Below are positions 9,236 to 17,591 of a stretch of 34,421 nt of DNA, piece after piece. Made by a program: the position numbers and the translations under genes. Within the stretch, counting starts at the first letter, position 1. The number at the start of each line of letters is the position of its first letter. Below the pieces are notes generated by a model. It was not told the DNA's origin. It saw nothing but the letters and a program-made list of their open reading frames with translations, and ran no database searches. Source of the DNA: an uncultured Pelagibacteraceae bacterium (lineage in GTDB: Bacteria > Pseudomonadota > Alphaproteobacteria > Pelagibacterales > Pelagibacteraceae); contig CACHFK010000007.1 in assembly GCA_902579085.1 (NCBI GenBank), forward strand, positions 1 to 34,421. The letters run 5' to 3'.

Positions 9236-10365
9236 AAAAACTAATTTTAATTTTAATTACTATTTTTTTTACAACAGCTGTAAATGCTCATGACACAAAA
9301 AAAATAAATTTTGACTTAAAAAAAAATTGTTCAAAAAAAAGATCTGCACTTAATTGGGTTTCAAAATATAAACTTACAAAAGGTGGTGAGCTAATAAAAT
9401 TTCAGTCTTTTACTGGTTTTGACCAAAGAACTGTACTAATTGATGGACATAAAAATAACCCAATTGAAATAACAGGATATCTGCAATTACCAAAAGGTTC
9501 GGATAAAGTGCCAATAGTTATTTGGACACACAGTAGTGGTGGTCCTGGTGAATATGCATGGAATGATTTTGTCTACCATGGCACCCAAAATCTTTTGAAT
9601 GCAGGAATAGGTGTAATGTATGTAGATAATTTTTGTCCTAGAGGAGCAAGACAAACTTGGAGGGATCAATCGAAAGTTCCGCTTATTAATGGAGCGATAG
9701 ATGCTATTATGGCTTATAAGTTATTGCAAACTCATCCAAGATCTAATGGTAAATTTGGAACTACTGGACATTCAAGAGGAGGAAACAACAGCCTTTATTT
9801 AGCAGATGTAAAGTTTACATCTTTGTTTTTGGAAGGATCAAAGGGATTTGATGCAATATTACCAGAAGCTGCAGAATGTAGACTTGCAGGTTTCTTCGAT
9901 AAGCCAGAACTAACTTCAAATACTAAATTACTTTATATTCACGGAGCTGCAGATGACTACACATTGCCAAAACCGTGTGAGGATTATGTAAAAAAAATTA
10001 AATCTGAGCCTGGTCAGATTGAGATTGATATGAAAGAAGGCTGGTATCATGGATTCCATTACGGTCAAAAACCTAAAAAGTATAAAGCAATGACAGTCAG
10101 TAAGTGTCCTGCTTTTTTTGTTGATAATGAGGGATATATTGTTGGAAATGAGTGGCCAGATTTAGTTTTAAATAAATATAAATTATACTCATCGATTGAT
10201 GAGTTCTACGATGCAGCACAAATAGAGCCTAGGAAGGCATGGAAAACTTCATTCAAAGTGTTAAAAAAAGAAAAATGTTTAGATAGAGGTGTAACAATTG
10301 GAGGGAATCACATGGATGAATATATGCCTCAATTTATAAATTTCTTTAAAGAAAATTTAATATGA
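9232..10365 (+). CDS. Secreted dienelactone-hydrolase-like alpha/beta hydrolase
   Basis: This 377-residue protein begins with a clear signal peptide ([19 protein letters not shown], cleavage probably before H20), so it should act in the periplasm. The alpha/beta-hydrolase fold is shown by the oxyanion-region WTHSSGGPGEYAW (98-110), the nucleophile elbow G179-H-S181-R-G-G, an acid at D241/D242 after YIHGAAD, and a histidine in GWYHGFHYG (H273 or H276). Several cysteines (33, 135, 216, 249 and near the C-terminus) could form disulfides. It sits between a pterin-reductase-like gene and folB with ATGA overlaps on both sides. No substrate can be assigned; ester or lactone hydrolysis is the family expectation. 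Confidence 0.8.
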   Translation: MKKLILILITIFFTTAVNAHDTKKINFDLKKNCSKKRSALNWVSKYKLTKGGELIKFQSFTGFDQRTVLIDGHKNNPIEITGYLQLPKGSDKVPIVIWTHSSGGPGEYAWNDFVYHGTQNLLNAGIGVMYVDNFCPRGARQTWRDQSKVPLINGAIDAIMAYKLLQTHPRSNGKFGTTGHSRGGNNSLYLADVKFTSLFLEGSKGFDAILPEAAECRLAGFFDKPELTSNTKLLYIHGAADDYTLPKPCEDYVKKIKSEPGQIEIDMKEGWYHGFHYGQKPKKYKAMTVSKCPAFFVDNEGYIVGNEWPDLVLNKYKLYSSIDEFYDAAQIEPRKAWKTSFKVLKKEKCLDRGVTIGGNHMDEYMPQFINFFKENLI

Positions 10366-10787
10366 AAAAAAATAATCTTAAAATAGTTAAAATAGACAAA
10401 AATAAAGGTTTATTTAACTACGAAAAAAAAATTCTTATAAAAGATCTAATATTAGATTTAAAACTTGGATATTACGATTTTGAAAAAGAAAAGCCTCAAA
10501 AAGTAAAGTTTACTCTTGAAGTAAACTATGAGGATAAAAAACCATCGAACGATAAAGATCTTAAATCAATAGTAAACTACGATAAAATTGTAAAATTGAT
10601 AAAAAAATTGGTTAAAAATAAGCATTATAACTTTCTTGAAACATTGGCTGAAGATGTTTTTGATGAGCTATTTAAAGATAAAAGAATTGATAAAATATCT
10701 CTTCAAATTGAAAAATTAGAAATAATGAAGGATTGTTCGTCAGTTGGTATACAGATTTCTAAAAAAAGAAGCCATGCTAAGCTCTGA
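10362..10787 (+). CDS. folB: Dihydroneopterin aldolase
   Basis: FolB converts 7,8-dihydroneopterin to 6-hydroxymethyl-dihydropterin and glycolaldehyde in folate synthesis. The core begins near residue 24 with [28 protein letters not shown] carries the active-site Tyr, and [15 protein letters not shown] carries the conserved Glu. The strand with [15 protein letters not shown] has Lys at the expected catalytic position. At 141 residues it is about 20 longer than typical, because of a Lys/Asn-rich N-terminal extension. If the true start were internal the extension would vanish, but no better ATG is seen. It overlaps the hydrolase gene by 4 bp and uvrC by 14 bp. Confidence 0.88.
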   Translation: MKKNNLKIVKIDKNKGLFNYEKKILIKDLILDLKLGYYDFEKEKPQKVKFTLEVNYEDKKPSNDKDLKSIVNYDKIVKLIKKLVKNKHYNFLETLAEDVFDELFKDKRIDKISLQIEKLEIMKDCSSVGIQISKKRSHAKL

Positions 10788-12609
10788 TATTGGAAAAGAC
10801 GTAATTAAAAAAGAACTACCCTTAATGCCAAAACTTCCTGGGGTATACAGGATGTTAAATTCCAAAAATGAAATTCTTTATGTGGGAAAAGCTAAAAATC
10901 TTACTAATAGATTAAAAAGTTATGTATCAGAAAAAAATCACATAATAAGAACTGAAAGAATGTTATCTCAAACAAAAAAGCTTGAGATAACTACTACTTC
11001 AAATGAAAGTGAAGCTTTGCTGTTAGAAGCAAACTTAATCAAAAAATATAAACCAAAATACAATATCCTCTTAAGAGATGATAAATCTTTTCCATTTATC
11101 TTCATTGGTAACAAAGAAAAATGGCCTCAGATCAAAAGGCACAGAGGTAAAAAAAATAAAGAAGGATTTTATTTTGGACCTTTTGCTTCAGCTGGATCTG
11201 CAAATTGGACAATAAAAATGATACAAAAAATTTTTCATCTTAGAGTGTGCGATGATACTGTTTTTAAAAATCGAGAAAGACCATGCATTTTGTATCAAAT
11301 CAAAAGATGCTCTGGGCCATGTGTAGGTTACATTAAAAATGATGAGTATAAACAGACTGTAGATGATGCAATTGAGTTTGTTTCAGGAAAATCTAGAAAA
11401 ATTCAAAAAAATCTTTCACAGCAAATGGAAAAAGCTAGTGAAGAATTAGATTTTGAAAGAGCTACAATTTTAAGAGATAGAATTAAATCATTAAATATAA
11501 TTCAATCTTCTCAAAGAATTAATGAGGCTAATTTAATTGAGGCAGATGTTATTGCTGGATATAAAGAGTCTGGAAAAACCTGTATTCAGGTTTTTTTCTA
11601 CAGATCAAAACAAAATTGGGGTAATCAAGCTTTTTTTCCAAAACATGATCCTGATGAAAATCTCAATGAAATTTTAAATTCATTTATTTCTCAATTTTAT
11701 GAAAATAAAAGTGTACCAAAAACAATAATTATAAATGAAGCAATTAAAGAAAAAACTTTAATCGAAAAAACTCTTTCAAAAAAAGAAAGTAAAGAAATTA
11801 GTATCTCTGTAGCAAAAAAAGGATCTAAACTTAAAGTTATAAATCAAGCAATAAAGAATGCTAAAGATAGCTTAAATAGAAAACTTTATGAGAGCCAAAA
11901 TAACAGAGACTTGTTTGATAAAGTTGCGAAAAAATTTGATTTGGAAACGAATGTAAGTCTTGTTGAGGTATATGATAACAGCCATATTCAAGGAACTAAT
12001 AGTGTTGGAGCATTAATTACTTTTGGCGAAGAGGGATTTATAAAAAAAAGATATAGAAAATTTAATATTAAAAATAAACAAAATGAACAAGATGATTATG
12101 GAATGATGAAAGAAGTTCTGAGCAGAAGATTTAAAAAAGCTATTAAAGAAAAAGATAATTATTTGTCTTTTCCTGATCTTGTTTTAATTGATGGTGGTAA
12201 GGGTCAATATTCTAGCGCAAGAGATGCCTTAAACGAACTTGGACTTCATGATATTCCGATAATAGCTATTGCCAAGGGAAAATTTAGAAATAGTGGTGAT
12301 GAAACTTTTTTTCATAATGGGAAAAGCTTCAAATTTCTTAAAAATGATCCAACTCTATTTTTTCTACAACGAATAAGAGATGAAGCTCATAGATTTGCTG
12401 TAAGTGCGCATAGAGCTAAAAGAAAGAAAGGCATTAGCAGATCTCTACTAGATCAGATAGAAGGCATAGGTTCTATGAGAAAAAAAGCACTATTAAATCA
12501 CTTTGGTTCTGCTAGAGCAGTAGAATCTGCTAGTTTAGACGAAATTAAAACAGTAGAAGGAGTTGAGGAAAAAGTAGCAAAAAAAATATATAACTTTTTT
12601 CACGAATGA
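10774..12609 (+). CDS. uvrC: Excinuclease ABC subunit C
   Basis: UvrC makes the dual incisions of nucleotide excision repair after UvrB loads at a lesion. I chose the ATG at 10774 (611 residues) over a TTG 30 bases upstream, because [19 protein letters not shown] leads directly into the GIY-YIG nuclease domain. That domain contains LPGVYRML and [11 protein letters not shown]. Cysteine-containing segments follow ([15 protein letters not shown]), then a UVR motif ([13 protein letters not shown]), the RNase H-like endonuclease half ([28 protein letters not shown]) and C-terminal helix-hairpin-helix repeats ([18 protein letters not shown]). It overlaps folB by 14 bp and pgsA by an ATGA. Confidence 0.96.
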   Translation: MLSSDIGKDVIKKELPLMPKLPGVYRMLNSKNEILYVGKAKNLTNRLKSYVSEKNHIIRTERMLSQTKKLEITTTSNESEALLLEANLIKKYKPKYNILLRDDKSFPFIFIGNKEKWPQIKRHRGKKNKEGFYFGPFASAGSANWTIKMIQKIFHLRVCDDTVFKNRERPCILYQIKRCSGPCVGYIKNDEYKQTVDDAIEFVSGKSRKIQKNLSQQMEKASEELDFERATILRDRIKSLNIIQSSQRINEANLIEADVIAGYKESGKTCIQVFFYRSKQNWGNQAFFPKHDPDENLNEILNSFISQFYENKSVPKTIIINEAIKEKTLIEKTLSKKESKEISISVAKKGSKLKVINQAIKNAKDSLNRKLYESQNNRDLFDKVAKKFDLETNVSLVEVYDNSHIQGTNSVGALITFGEEGFIKKRYRKFNIKNKQNEQDDYGMMKEVLSRRFKKAIKEKDNYLSFPDLVLIDGGKGQYSSARDALNELGLHDIPIIAIAKGKFRNSGDETFFHNGKSFKFLKNDPTLFFLQRIRDEAHRFAVSAHRAKRKKGISRSLLDQIEGIGSMRKKALLNHFGSARAVESASLDEIKTVEGVEEKVAKKIYNFFHE

Positions 12610-13190
12610 AATTTAAATTTCCAAATTATCTGACAATAGGAAGAATAATTATAGTACCTGTATTTGTTTTTGCTTTTTATCTGCCTGGTTTTTATGGCGA
12701 TGTAATTCCATTCGCATTATTTGTAATTGCATCTTTTACAGATTTTTTAGATGGTTTATTGGCAAGAATGTATAAAGAGGAATCTAAGTTAGGAGAATTA
12801 TTAGACCCTATTGCAGATAAAATAATTGTAGCAACTGCTTTAATATTATTGGTGATGGATGGTACAATTAAAAATTATGAAGTAATTGCAGCAATAATAA
12901 TTTTAACAAGAGAAATATTAGTATCAGGCTTAAGAGAATTTTTAGCAGGTGGAAAAATTAAACTTCCTGTATCTAATTTAGCAAAAGCTAAAACTTTTTT
13001 ACAAATGTTTGCAATCTCAGCTCTACTAACGGGGGAAACTGGAAACAGGATAGTTAATTTTCAAGATTATAATGCGCAAACTATAGGTATGATTTTACTT
13101 TGGCTTTCAGCTTTTTTAACATTATTTACTGGTTATGAATATCTAAGAAAAGGTATAGACCACGCTATATCTGAAGATAACAAAAATTAA
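12606..13190 (+). CDS. pgsA: CDP-diacylglycerol--glycerol-3-phosphate 3-phosphatidyltransferase
   Basis: PgsA makes phosphatidylglycerophosphate, the committed step to phosphatidylglycerol and cardiolipin, in the inner membrane. The 194-residue protein carries the full CDP-alcohol phosphotransferase signature DGx2ARx8Gx3Dx3D. It runs from D-G-L-L-A-R (about residues 49-54) through [10 protein letters not shown], whose aspartates bind the metal ions. About five hydrophobic segments surround it. The start ATG overlaps the uvrC stop by 4 bp; a uvrC-pgsA pair is common in Proteobacteria. Its stop overlaps that of the convergent ilvE in a palindromic TTAA. Confidence 0.95.
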   Translation: MKFKFPNYLTIGRIIIVPVFVFAFYLPGFYGDVIPFALFVIASFTDFLDGLLARMYKEESKLGELLDPIADKIIVATALILLVMDGTIKNYEVIAAIIILTREILVSGLREFLAGGKIKLPVSNLAKAKTFLQMFAISALLTGETGNRIVNFQDYNAQTIGMILLWLSAFLTLFTGYEYLRKGIDHAISEDNKN

Positions 13191-14068
13191 GCTGCTTTTT
13201 TCTTTCTAACTAATTTTGCATAGCTAGAAGATAGATCTAAAATAAGATCACATACTTTATATTTATTTTTAGCAATTTGAGAAACAGGAGTTATTTCAGC
13301 TGCTGTTCCAGTTAAAAAACACCCTACAAAATTTGGGAGTTCTTCTGGTGATATTTTTCTTTCATTAACTTTAATATTTTTTGATTTTGCAATTTCAATT
13401 ACAGTTCTTCTGGTTATGCCATCTAAAAAACAATCTGGAATAGGTGTATGTAACTCACCATTATTATCTTTAAAAAAAACATTCGCACTAGTCGACTCTG
13501 CTACATTTCCTTCATGATCTAACATAAGCGACTCGCTATAACCTTGTTTTTCAGCTTCATGTTTTGACAAAGTACATATCATATATAATCCTGCTGCTTT
13601 ACTATCCCAAGGAATAGTGTTTGGAGCAGGTCTTCTCCAATTTGAAATATTTAATTTTATTCCTTCAGTTTTTAGCTTTGGATCAAAATAATCTCCCCAT
13701 TCCCAAGTAGCTATTGCAACATTAATTTTTGTTTGTTGTGCTGATACACCCATCATTTCGCTTCCCCTCCACGCAAATGGTCTTACATAACCATTTAGAA
13801 CATTTTGTATCGATACTATTTTTTTACACGAGATATTAATTTCTTCTTTGGTGTATGGAATTGTAATATCCATTCTTTTAGCTGAATGATAAAGTCTATC
13901 AGTATGCTCTTCTAACTTAAAAATTTCACCTTCATAAACTCTTAATCCCTCAAAAACTAGGCTTGCATAATGAAGCCCGTGACTGATAACATGCAATTTA
14001 GCATCTTGCCAATTTACAAGTTCATTATTATACCAAATTTTTCCGTCTCTTTTATCGAAAGGTATCAT
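13187..14068 (-). CDS. ilvE: Branched-chain amino acid aminotransferase
   Basis: IlvE catalyses the last step of Val, Leu and Ile synthesis and the first step of their breakdown. I place the start at ATG 14068 (293 residues, MIPFDKRDGKIW), because an in-frame upstream start at 14128 would put an implausible AT-rich leader peptide over a likely promoter. Fold-type IV PLP features are GLHYASLVFEGLRVYEG, the PLP-lysine K157 in WDSKAAGLYM, and LMLDHEGNVAESTSANVFF. The C-terminal CFLTGTAAEITPV is the usual phosphate-binding end. It is divergent from the MarR gene, with 61 bp between starts. Confidence 0.94.
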   Translation of the reverse strand: MIPFDKRDGKIWYNNELVNWQDAKLHVISHGLHYASLVFEGLRVYEGEIFKLEEHTDRLYHSAKRMDITIPYTKEEINISCKKIVSIQNVLNGYVRPFAWRGSEMMGVSAQQTKINVAIATWEWGDYFDPKLKTEGIKLNISNWRRPAPNTIPWDSKAAGLYMICTLSKHEAEKQGYSESLMLDHEGNVAESTSANVFFKDNNGELHTPIPDCFLDGITRRTVIEIAKSKNIKVNERKISPEELPNFVGCFLTGTAAEITPVSQIAKNKYKVCDLILDLSSSYAKLVRKKKAA

Positions 14069-14086
14069 TAGATTTTTTTTTTTTAA

Positions 14087-14115
14087 AAAATATATTTGTA
14101 TATATAATATGTCAA
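14087..14115 (-). promoter_or_regulatory. Putative sigma-70 promoter for ilvE
   Basis: Read on the minus strand, a perfect -35 TTGACA (14115-14110) is separated by 17 bp from TATTTT (14092-14087). This predicts transcription starting about 12 nt before the ilvE ATG at 14068. The site overlaps the predicted promoter of the divergent MarR gene. Confidence 0.5.
14103..14108 (+). promoter_or_regulatory. Putative -10 box TATAAT for the MarR-family gene
   Basis: A perfect TATAAT lies 21 nt before the MarR-gene ATG at 14130. It sits inside the spacer of the opposing ilvE promoter, so the two promoters should compete, or be jointly controlled by the MarR protein. No good -35 is visible (TTTTTA at 17 bp). 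Confidence 0.4.
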
Positions 14116-14129
14116 TATAACTTACCAAT

Positions 14130-14573
14130 ATGAAAAAACTTTTATATTTAAAAGATCAAGAATTAAAACAATATATAGAAAAAATATTTGTAGGGTACAG
14201 AGAAACTGTCTCAGATGCTAAGAAAATCTTGGATAAACATTCTTTAGGTGTTGCTCATAATAAAGTAATTCACTTGATATCTTTATATGAAGGAATAACG
14301 ATTTCAGAACTGCTTAAAAAATTAAAAATAACCAAACAAAGTCTAAATAGAGTTCTTAAAGATTTAATTAAACTTAATGTAATTATTTTCAAAAAAGATC
14401 AAAATGATACAAGAGTAAAACATGTATTTTTAACAGAACATGGAATAAAATTATTTAATGAAATTTTTTCAATGCAAAAAAAAAGAATTTATAAAGCTTT
14501 TTTAAATTCAACATCTGAAGAAGTAATTAGTTTTGAGAATGTTCTAAAAAAAATAATAAATGGAAAATTATAA
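14130..14573 (+). CDS. MarR-family transcriptional regulator (PetP-like position)
   Basis: This 147-residue protein fits the MarR winged-helix family. A helical N-terminus is followed by the helix-turn-helix with ITISELLKKLKITKQSLNRVLKDLIKL. Then comes the wing with FKKDQNDTRVKHVFLTEHGIKLF and a C-terminal dimerisation helix. It is the first gene of a three-gene unit with an OmpR-type regulator and an EnvZ-type kinase. The same MarR-response regulator order is known as petP-petR in Rhodobacter capsulatus, where it was linked to cytochrome bc1 expression. Whether it does that here is inference from order only. The ligand is unknown. It overlaps the response-regulator gene by 14 bp. Confidence 0.82.
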   Translation: MKKLLYLKDQELKQYIEKIFVGYRETVSDAKKILDKHSLGVAHNKVIHLISLYEGITISELLKKLKITKQSLNRVLKDLIKLNVIIFKKDQNDTRVKHVFLTEHGIKLFNEIFSMQKKRIYKAFLNSTSEEVISFENVLKKIINGKL

Positions 14574-15237
14574 AGCACATATTTTAGTTGTAGATGATGA
14601 TGATGGAATTAGAGATTTAGTTAAACAATTTTTAAATCAAAATAATTATCTTGTTACAACAGCAAAAAGTTCAGAAGATGCTTTAGAAAAAACCAAGATA
14701 GTTAAGTTTGACTTAATAGTATTGGATATAATGATGCCAGGAAAAAGTGGATTAGAATTCACAAATGAAAATAAAAAAAAATTAGATACACCAATTATAT
14801 TATTAACAGCAAAAGGAGAGGCTTCTGAGAGAGTTAAAGGATTAGAGATCGGAGCTGATGATTACTTGGCTAAACCATTTGAACCAAAAGAATTAATTTT
14901 AAGAATTAACAATATTCTAAATAAAATTAAAAACGATGGTTTAAAAAGAATAATTGAGTTTGGAAGTATTAAAATAGATCTAAAAAAATTATTTATTTAT
15001 AGAAATCAACAAAGTTTAAAAATTAATAATACTGAAAAAATAATTTTAGAAAAAATGATTAATTCACCAGGTAAAATTTTTCAAAGAGAAGAGATAGGTA
15101 ATTTAATTGATCTGAATAAAGAAAGATCGATAGATGTCATAATTACAAGATTGAGAAAAAAAATTGAGGAAAATCCTAAAAGTCCAAAATATTTACAAAC
15201 AATTAGAGGAGAAGGATATGTTTTATGGATTGAATAA
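14560..15237 (+). CDS. OmpR/PhoB-family response regulator (PetR/OmpR-like)
   Basis: This 225-residue regulator has a receiver domain with the acidic cluster DDDD at 12-15, phospho-acceptor D56 in LIVLDIMMPGKSG, a Thr in LLTAKGEASERV and K105 in DDYLAKPFEPKE. The C-terminal winged-helix DNA-binding domain contains INNTEKIILEKMINSPGKIF, SIDVIITRLRKKIE and the terminal IRGEGYVLW. It should be phosphorylated by the kinase encoded immediately downstream, whose start codon lies within this gene's last 20 bases. Target genes cannot be read directly. Candidates by analogy are respiratory (bc1) or envelope genes. Confidence 0.92.
   Translation: MENYKAHILVVDDDDGIRDLVKQFLNQNNYLVTTAKSSEDALEKTKIVKFDLIVLDIMMPGKSGLEFTNENKKKLDTPIILLTAKGEASERVKGLEIGADDYLAKPFEPKELILRINNILNKIKNDGLKRIIEFGSIKIDLKKLFIYRNQQSLKINNTEKIILEKMINSPGKIFQREEIGNLIDLNKERSIDVIITRLRKKIEENPKSPKYLQTIRGEGYVLWIE
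15207..15211 (+). promoter_or_regulatory. Shine-Dalgarno AGGAG for the sensor kinase gene
   Basis: AGGAG lies 6 nt before the ATG at 15218. This decides the kinase start: the alternative in-frame start at 15164 has no such site and would add 18 residues that merely overlap the conserved end of the response regulator. Confidence 0.65.
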
Positions 15238-16534
15238 ATTTGTTAAAAATTTACTTCCTAAAAGATTATTTTATAGAGGACTTTTAATTGTTGCTATTCC
15301 AATAGTAGTACTTCAAATAACTATAACTTTGGTATTTTTTGATAGCTTGTGGATAAAAACAAATAAAGGAATGACCAAAGCTTTGGTAAGTGAGATTGTT
15401 ACAATTATTGACATCTACAATAATGAAAGTGAATATAATAAAAAAATTGTAACTGATTTATATAATAAAAATTTTAGTTTTTCAGTTAGATTTTTGGAAA
15501 ATGAAAAACTTCCACATATAAAAGTTGAGAGATGGTTTAGTCCTATGGATCGAACTTTAAGAAGAGAATTAAAACCAAAAATTAACCAATATTGGTTTAA
15601 CACAATATCTTATGAGGAGGTGGTTGATCTAAGAATAAAATTTAGAGATGGTGTTTTACAAATTTTTTTTCCTAAAGAAAGAATACAAGCATCATCAATC
15701 AGAATATTTGCGTTATGGATAACATTGCCTGCTATTTTAATGATAGCAATTGCAATTATTTTTCTAAAAAATCAAACAAGACCAATAATAAAACTTGCTG
15801 AAGCATCTGAAAGATTTGGTAGAGGAGAAGATATTGAGGAATTTAGACCTTCTGGAGCTTTAGAAATAAGAAAAGCAGGGTTAGAATTTGAAAAAATGAG
15901 AAATAGAATTTTAAGGCATTTAAATCAAAGATCTGAAATGTTGTCAGGTATTAGTCACGATTTAAGAACTCCATTAACAAGAATTAAACTTCAGTTAGCA
16001 ATGATTAAAGACAATAATTTGTCAAAAAAACTATCTGAAGATGTTGATGAAATGCAAAAAATGTTAAATGAGTATCTTCAATTTACAAGAACAGGAGCAA
16101 AAGATAAAACAGAAAACTTTGATTTATCTGAGCTTGTAAAAAATATAGTAAGTAAATATGAAAACCCTAATATCTTTATAGATTTTAAAAAAAGAATTGA
16201 TTTTAATGGAAGAAAAAATTTAATCCAAAGATGCATTAATAATTTAATAGATAATTCAATGAAATATGGAGAAAAAACAAAAATAACAATAGTTAAAAAA
16301 ATATCAAATATAGATATATCGATTGAAGATGATGGTCCTGGTATACCTAGATCAGAATATGAAAATGTCATTAAACCATTTTATAAAATTGATAAAAGCA
16401 GATCAGAAACAAAATCAAGTGTGGGTCTTGGATTATCTATTGCATCAGATATTATAAAATCACATGGTGGTGATATTAATTTTAGTAAGTCAAATTTAGG
16501 TGGTTTAAGAGTTATTATTTCATTGCCCGTTTAA
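15218..16534 (+). CDS. EnvZ-type sensor histidine kinase
   Basis: This 438-residue inner-membrane kinase has a first transmembrane helix at about residues 20-42. A periplasmic domain of about 125 residues follows, then a second helix (FALWITLPAILMIAIAIIF) and a HAMP linker. The dimerisation domain carries H247 in SGISHDLRTPLTRIKLQL. The ATPase domain has N-box RCINNLIDNSMKYG, G1 IEDDGPGIP and G2 VGLGLSIASDI. The HDLRTPLTRI H-box is of the EnvZ type. It is translationally coupled to the response regulator by a 20-bp overlap. The stimulus is unknown. The 3' end overlaps the convergent ubiK-like gene by 20 bp. Confidence 0.92.
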   Translation: MFYGLNKFVKNLLPKRLFYRGLLIVAIPIVVLQITITLVFFDSLWIKTNKGMTKALVSEIVTIIDIYNNESEYNKKIVTDLYNKNFSFSVRFLENEKLPHIKVERWFSPMDRTLRRELKPKINQYWFNTISYEEVVDLRIKFRDGVLQIFFPKERIQASSIRIFALWITLPAILMIAIAIIFLKNQTRPIIKLAEASERFGRGEDIEEFRPSGALEIRKAGLEFEKMRNRILRHLNQRSEMLSGISHDLRTPLTRIKLQLAMIKDNNLSKKLSEDVDEMQKMLNEYLQFTRTGAKDKTENFDLSELVKNIVSKYENPNIFIDFKKRIDFNGRKNLIQRCINNLIDNSMKYGEKTKITIVKKISNIDISIEDDGPGIPRSEYENVIKPFYKIDKSRSETKSSVGLGLSIASDIIKSHGGDINFSKSNLGGLRVIISLPV

Positions 16535-16766
16535 TTTTCTTAAGAGGCTTATTTTTCTTTTTTTGGTCTAATTTTTTTTCTAAATTTTCAACCCTTTTGT
16601 TTAAAATATCAAATTCTTCTTTGCTCGTTAGCTTCATTCTAAATACTATTTCATCTCTTTTTGACTTTAATATATTAATAACCTCATCGCTAAGATCTTT
16701 ATAACTTAATAGGCCCTGCTCTATTACTTTTGCAAATTTATCGAGAACAAATCTTGATTTTGACAT
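16515..16766 (-). CDS. ubiK: UbiK/BMFP-family accessory factor
   Basis: This 83-residue protein consists of an N-terminal amphipathic region (FVLDKFAKVIEQGLLSYKDL) and a C-terminal coiled coil (EEFDILNKRVENLEKKLDQKK) with a basic tail. This is the layout of the BMFP/YqiC family, which trimerises. In enterobacteria it is called UbiK and assists ubiquinone synthesis. The presence of respiratory genes in the window (petABC, midA) is consistent with that role but is not proof. Related proteins were also described as membrane-fusogenic, so the biochemical role is open. It is transcribed alone, divergent from lgt. Confidence 0.75.
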   Translation of the reverse strand: MSKSRFVLDKFAKVIEQGLLSYKDLSDEVINILKSKRDEIVFRMKLTSKEEFDILNKRVENLEKKLDQKKKNKPLKKIKRAMK

Positions 16767-16774
16767 AATAATTA

Positions 16775-16803
16775 TTTAACAAAAAATATTATAAATTTAT
16801 AAT
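16775..16803 (+). promoter_or_regulatory. Putative promoter for the lgt gene chain
   Basis: TTTAAC (16775-16780) and a perfect TATAAT (16798-16803) are separated by 17 bp and lie just upstream of the lgt ATG at 16815. The predicted leader would be only about 5 nt. The -35 match is weak and the area is extremely AT-rich, so chance is a real alternative. Confidence 0.4.
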
Positions 16804-16814
16804 AAATTAAACTA

Positions 16815-17591
16815 ATGTTTATCAATAATTTTGATCCAGTTGCATTTCAAGTATTTTCTTTAGAGATAAGATGGTATTCTTTATCATATGTAGTTGGCTT
16901 AATTATTGGTTGGATATACTGCAATAATTATTTAATAAAAGATCAAGCAAAAAAAAATCTATTTAGCGACTATATTACTTATATTATTATTGGAATAATA
17001 ATTGGTGGAAGATTAGGATATGTTTTTATTTATAATCCATCATATTACTTAAAAAATATAGATGAAATACCAATGATATGGAACGGTGGCATGTCCTTTC
17101 ATGGGGCTGTTATAGGAGTTATATTATCAACTATAGTTTTTTGTAAAAAAAATAATCAAGAAATATTTTATTATTTAGATTTAGTTGCATTATCCTCGCC
17201 AATTGGAATATTTTTAGGCAGAATATCCAACTTCATTAATTCTGAACTTTACGGAAGAGAGAGCGATATATTTTGGGCAGTAAAATTTACACAGATTGAT
17301 AATTTGAATCGACATCCATCACAAATATATGAGGCAATTTTTGAAGGAATAGTTTTATTTATAATTTTAAATTTTTTTAACAAAAAATTTTCAGAAAAAA
17401 ATGGATTAATTTCATCTTTATTTATTATTTTTTATTCATTATTTAGATTTATTATAGAATTTACAAGAGAACCCGATGCTCAAATAGGTCTGCTGTTGTT
17501 TAGCCTGAGCTTAGGACAAATAATAAGTATTATATTTTTGATTGCGGGTACAATTTTATTTTACAAGAATTATGATTCTAAAAAAAGATAG
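16815..17591 (+). CDS. lgt: Prolipoprotein diacylglyceryl transferase
   Basis: Lgt moves the diacylglyceryl group of phosphatidylglycerol onto the lipobox cysteine of prolipoproteins in the inner membrane. The 258-residue protein has about seven hydrophobic segments. The family markers are GGRLGYVFIYNP (about 64-75), GGMSFHGAVIG with H96, and the Lgt signature GRISNFINSELYGR at 135-148. The downstream RFIIEFTREPDAQIG holds a conserved arginine pair. The phosphatidylglycerol donor depends on PgsA, encoded earlier in the window. It overlaps the midA-like gene by 20 bp. Confidence 0.96.
   Translation: MFINNFDPVAFQVFSLEIRWYSLSYVVGLIIGWIYCNNYLIKDQAKKNLFSDYITYIIIGIIIGGRLGYVFIYNPSYYLKNIDEIPMIWNGGMSFHGAVIGVILSTIVFCKKNNQEIFYYLDLVALSSPIGIFLGRISNFINSELYGRESDIFWAVKFTQIDNLNRHPSQIYEAIFEGIVLFIILNFFNKKFSEKNGLISSLFIIFYSLFRFIIEFTREPDAQIGLLLFSLSLGQIISIIFLIAGTILFYKNYDSKKR

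Noticed and set aside
13191-13210. Poly-T and poly-A tracts throughout as regulatory signals
   Set aside because: They are expected from the base composition and mostly encode Lys or Phe runs.
14066-14128. N-terminal extension of ilvE from 14128
   Set aside because: The extra 20 residues are an AT-rich translation of the intergenic promoter; the family start fits ATG 14068.
16078-16371. Minus-strand frame of 97 codons inside the histidine kinase
   Set aside because: It lies opposite the conserved dimerisation and ATPase region of the kinase; its Phe/Ile-rich composition is typical of the antisense of Lys-rich genes.
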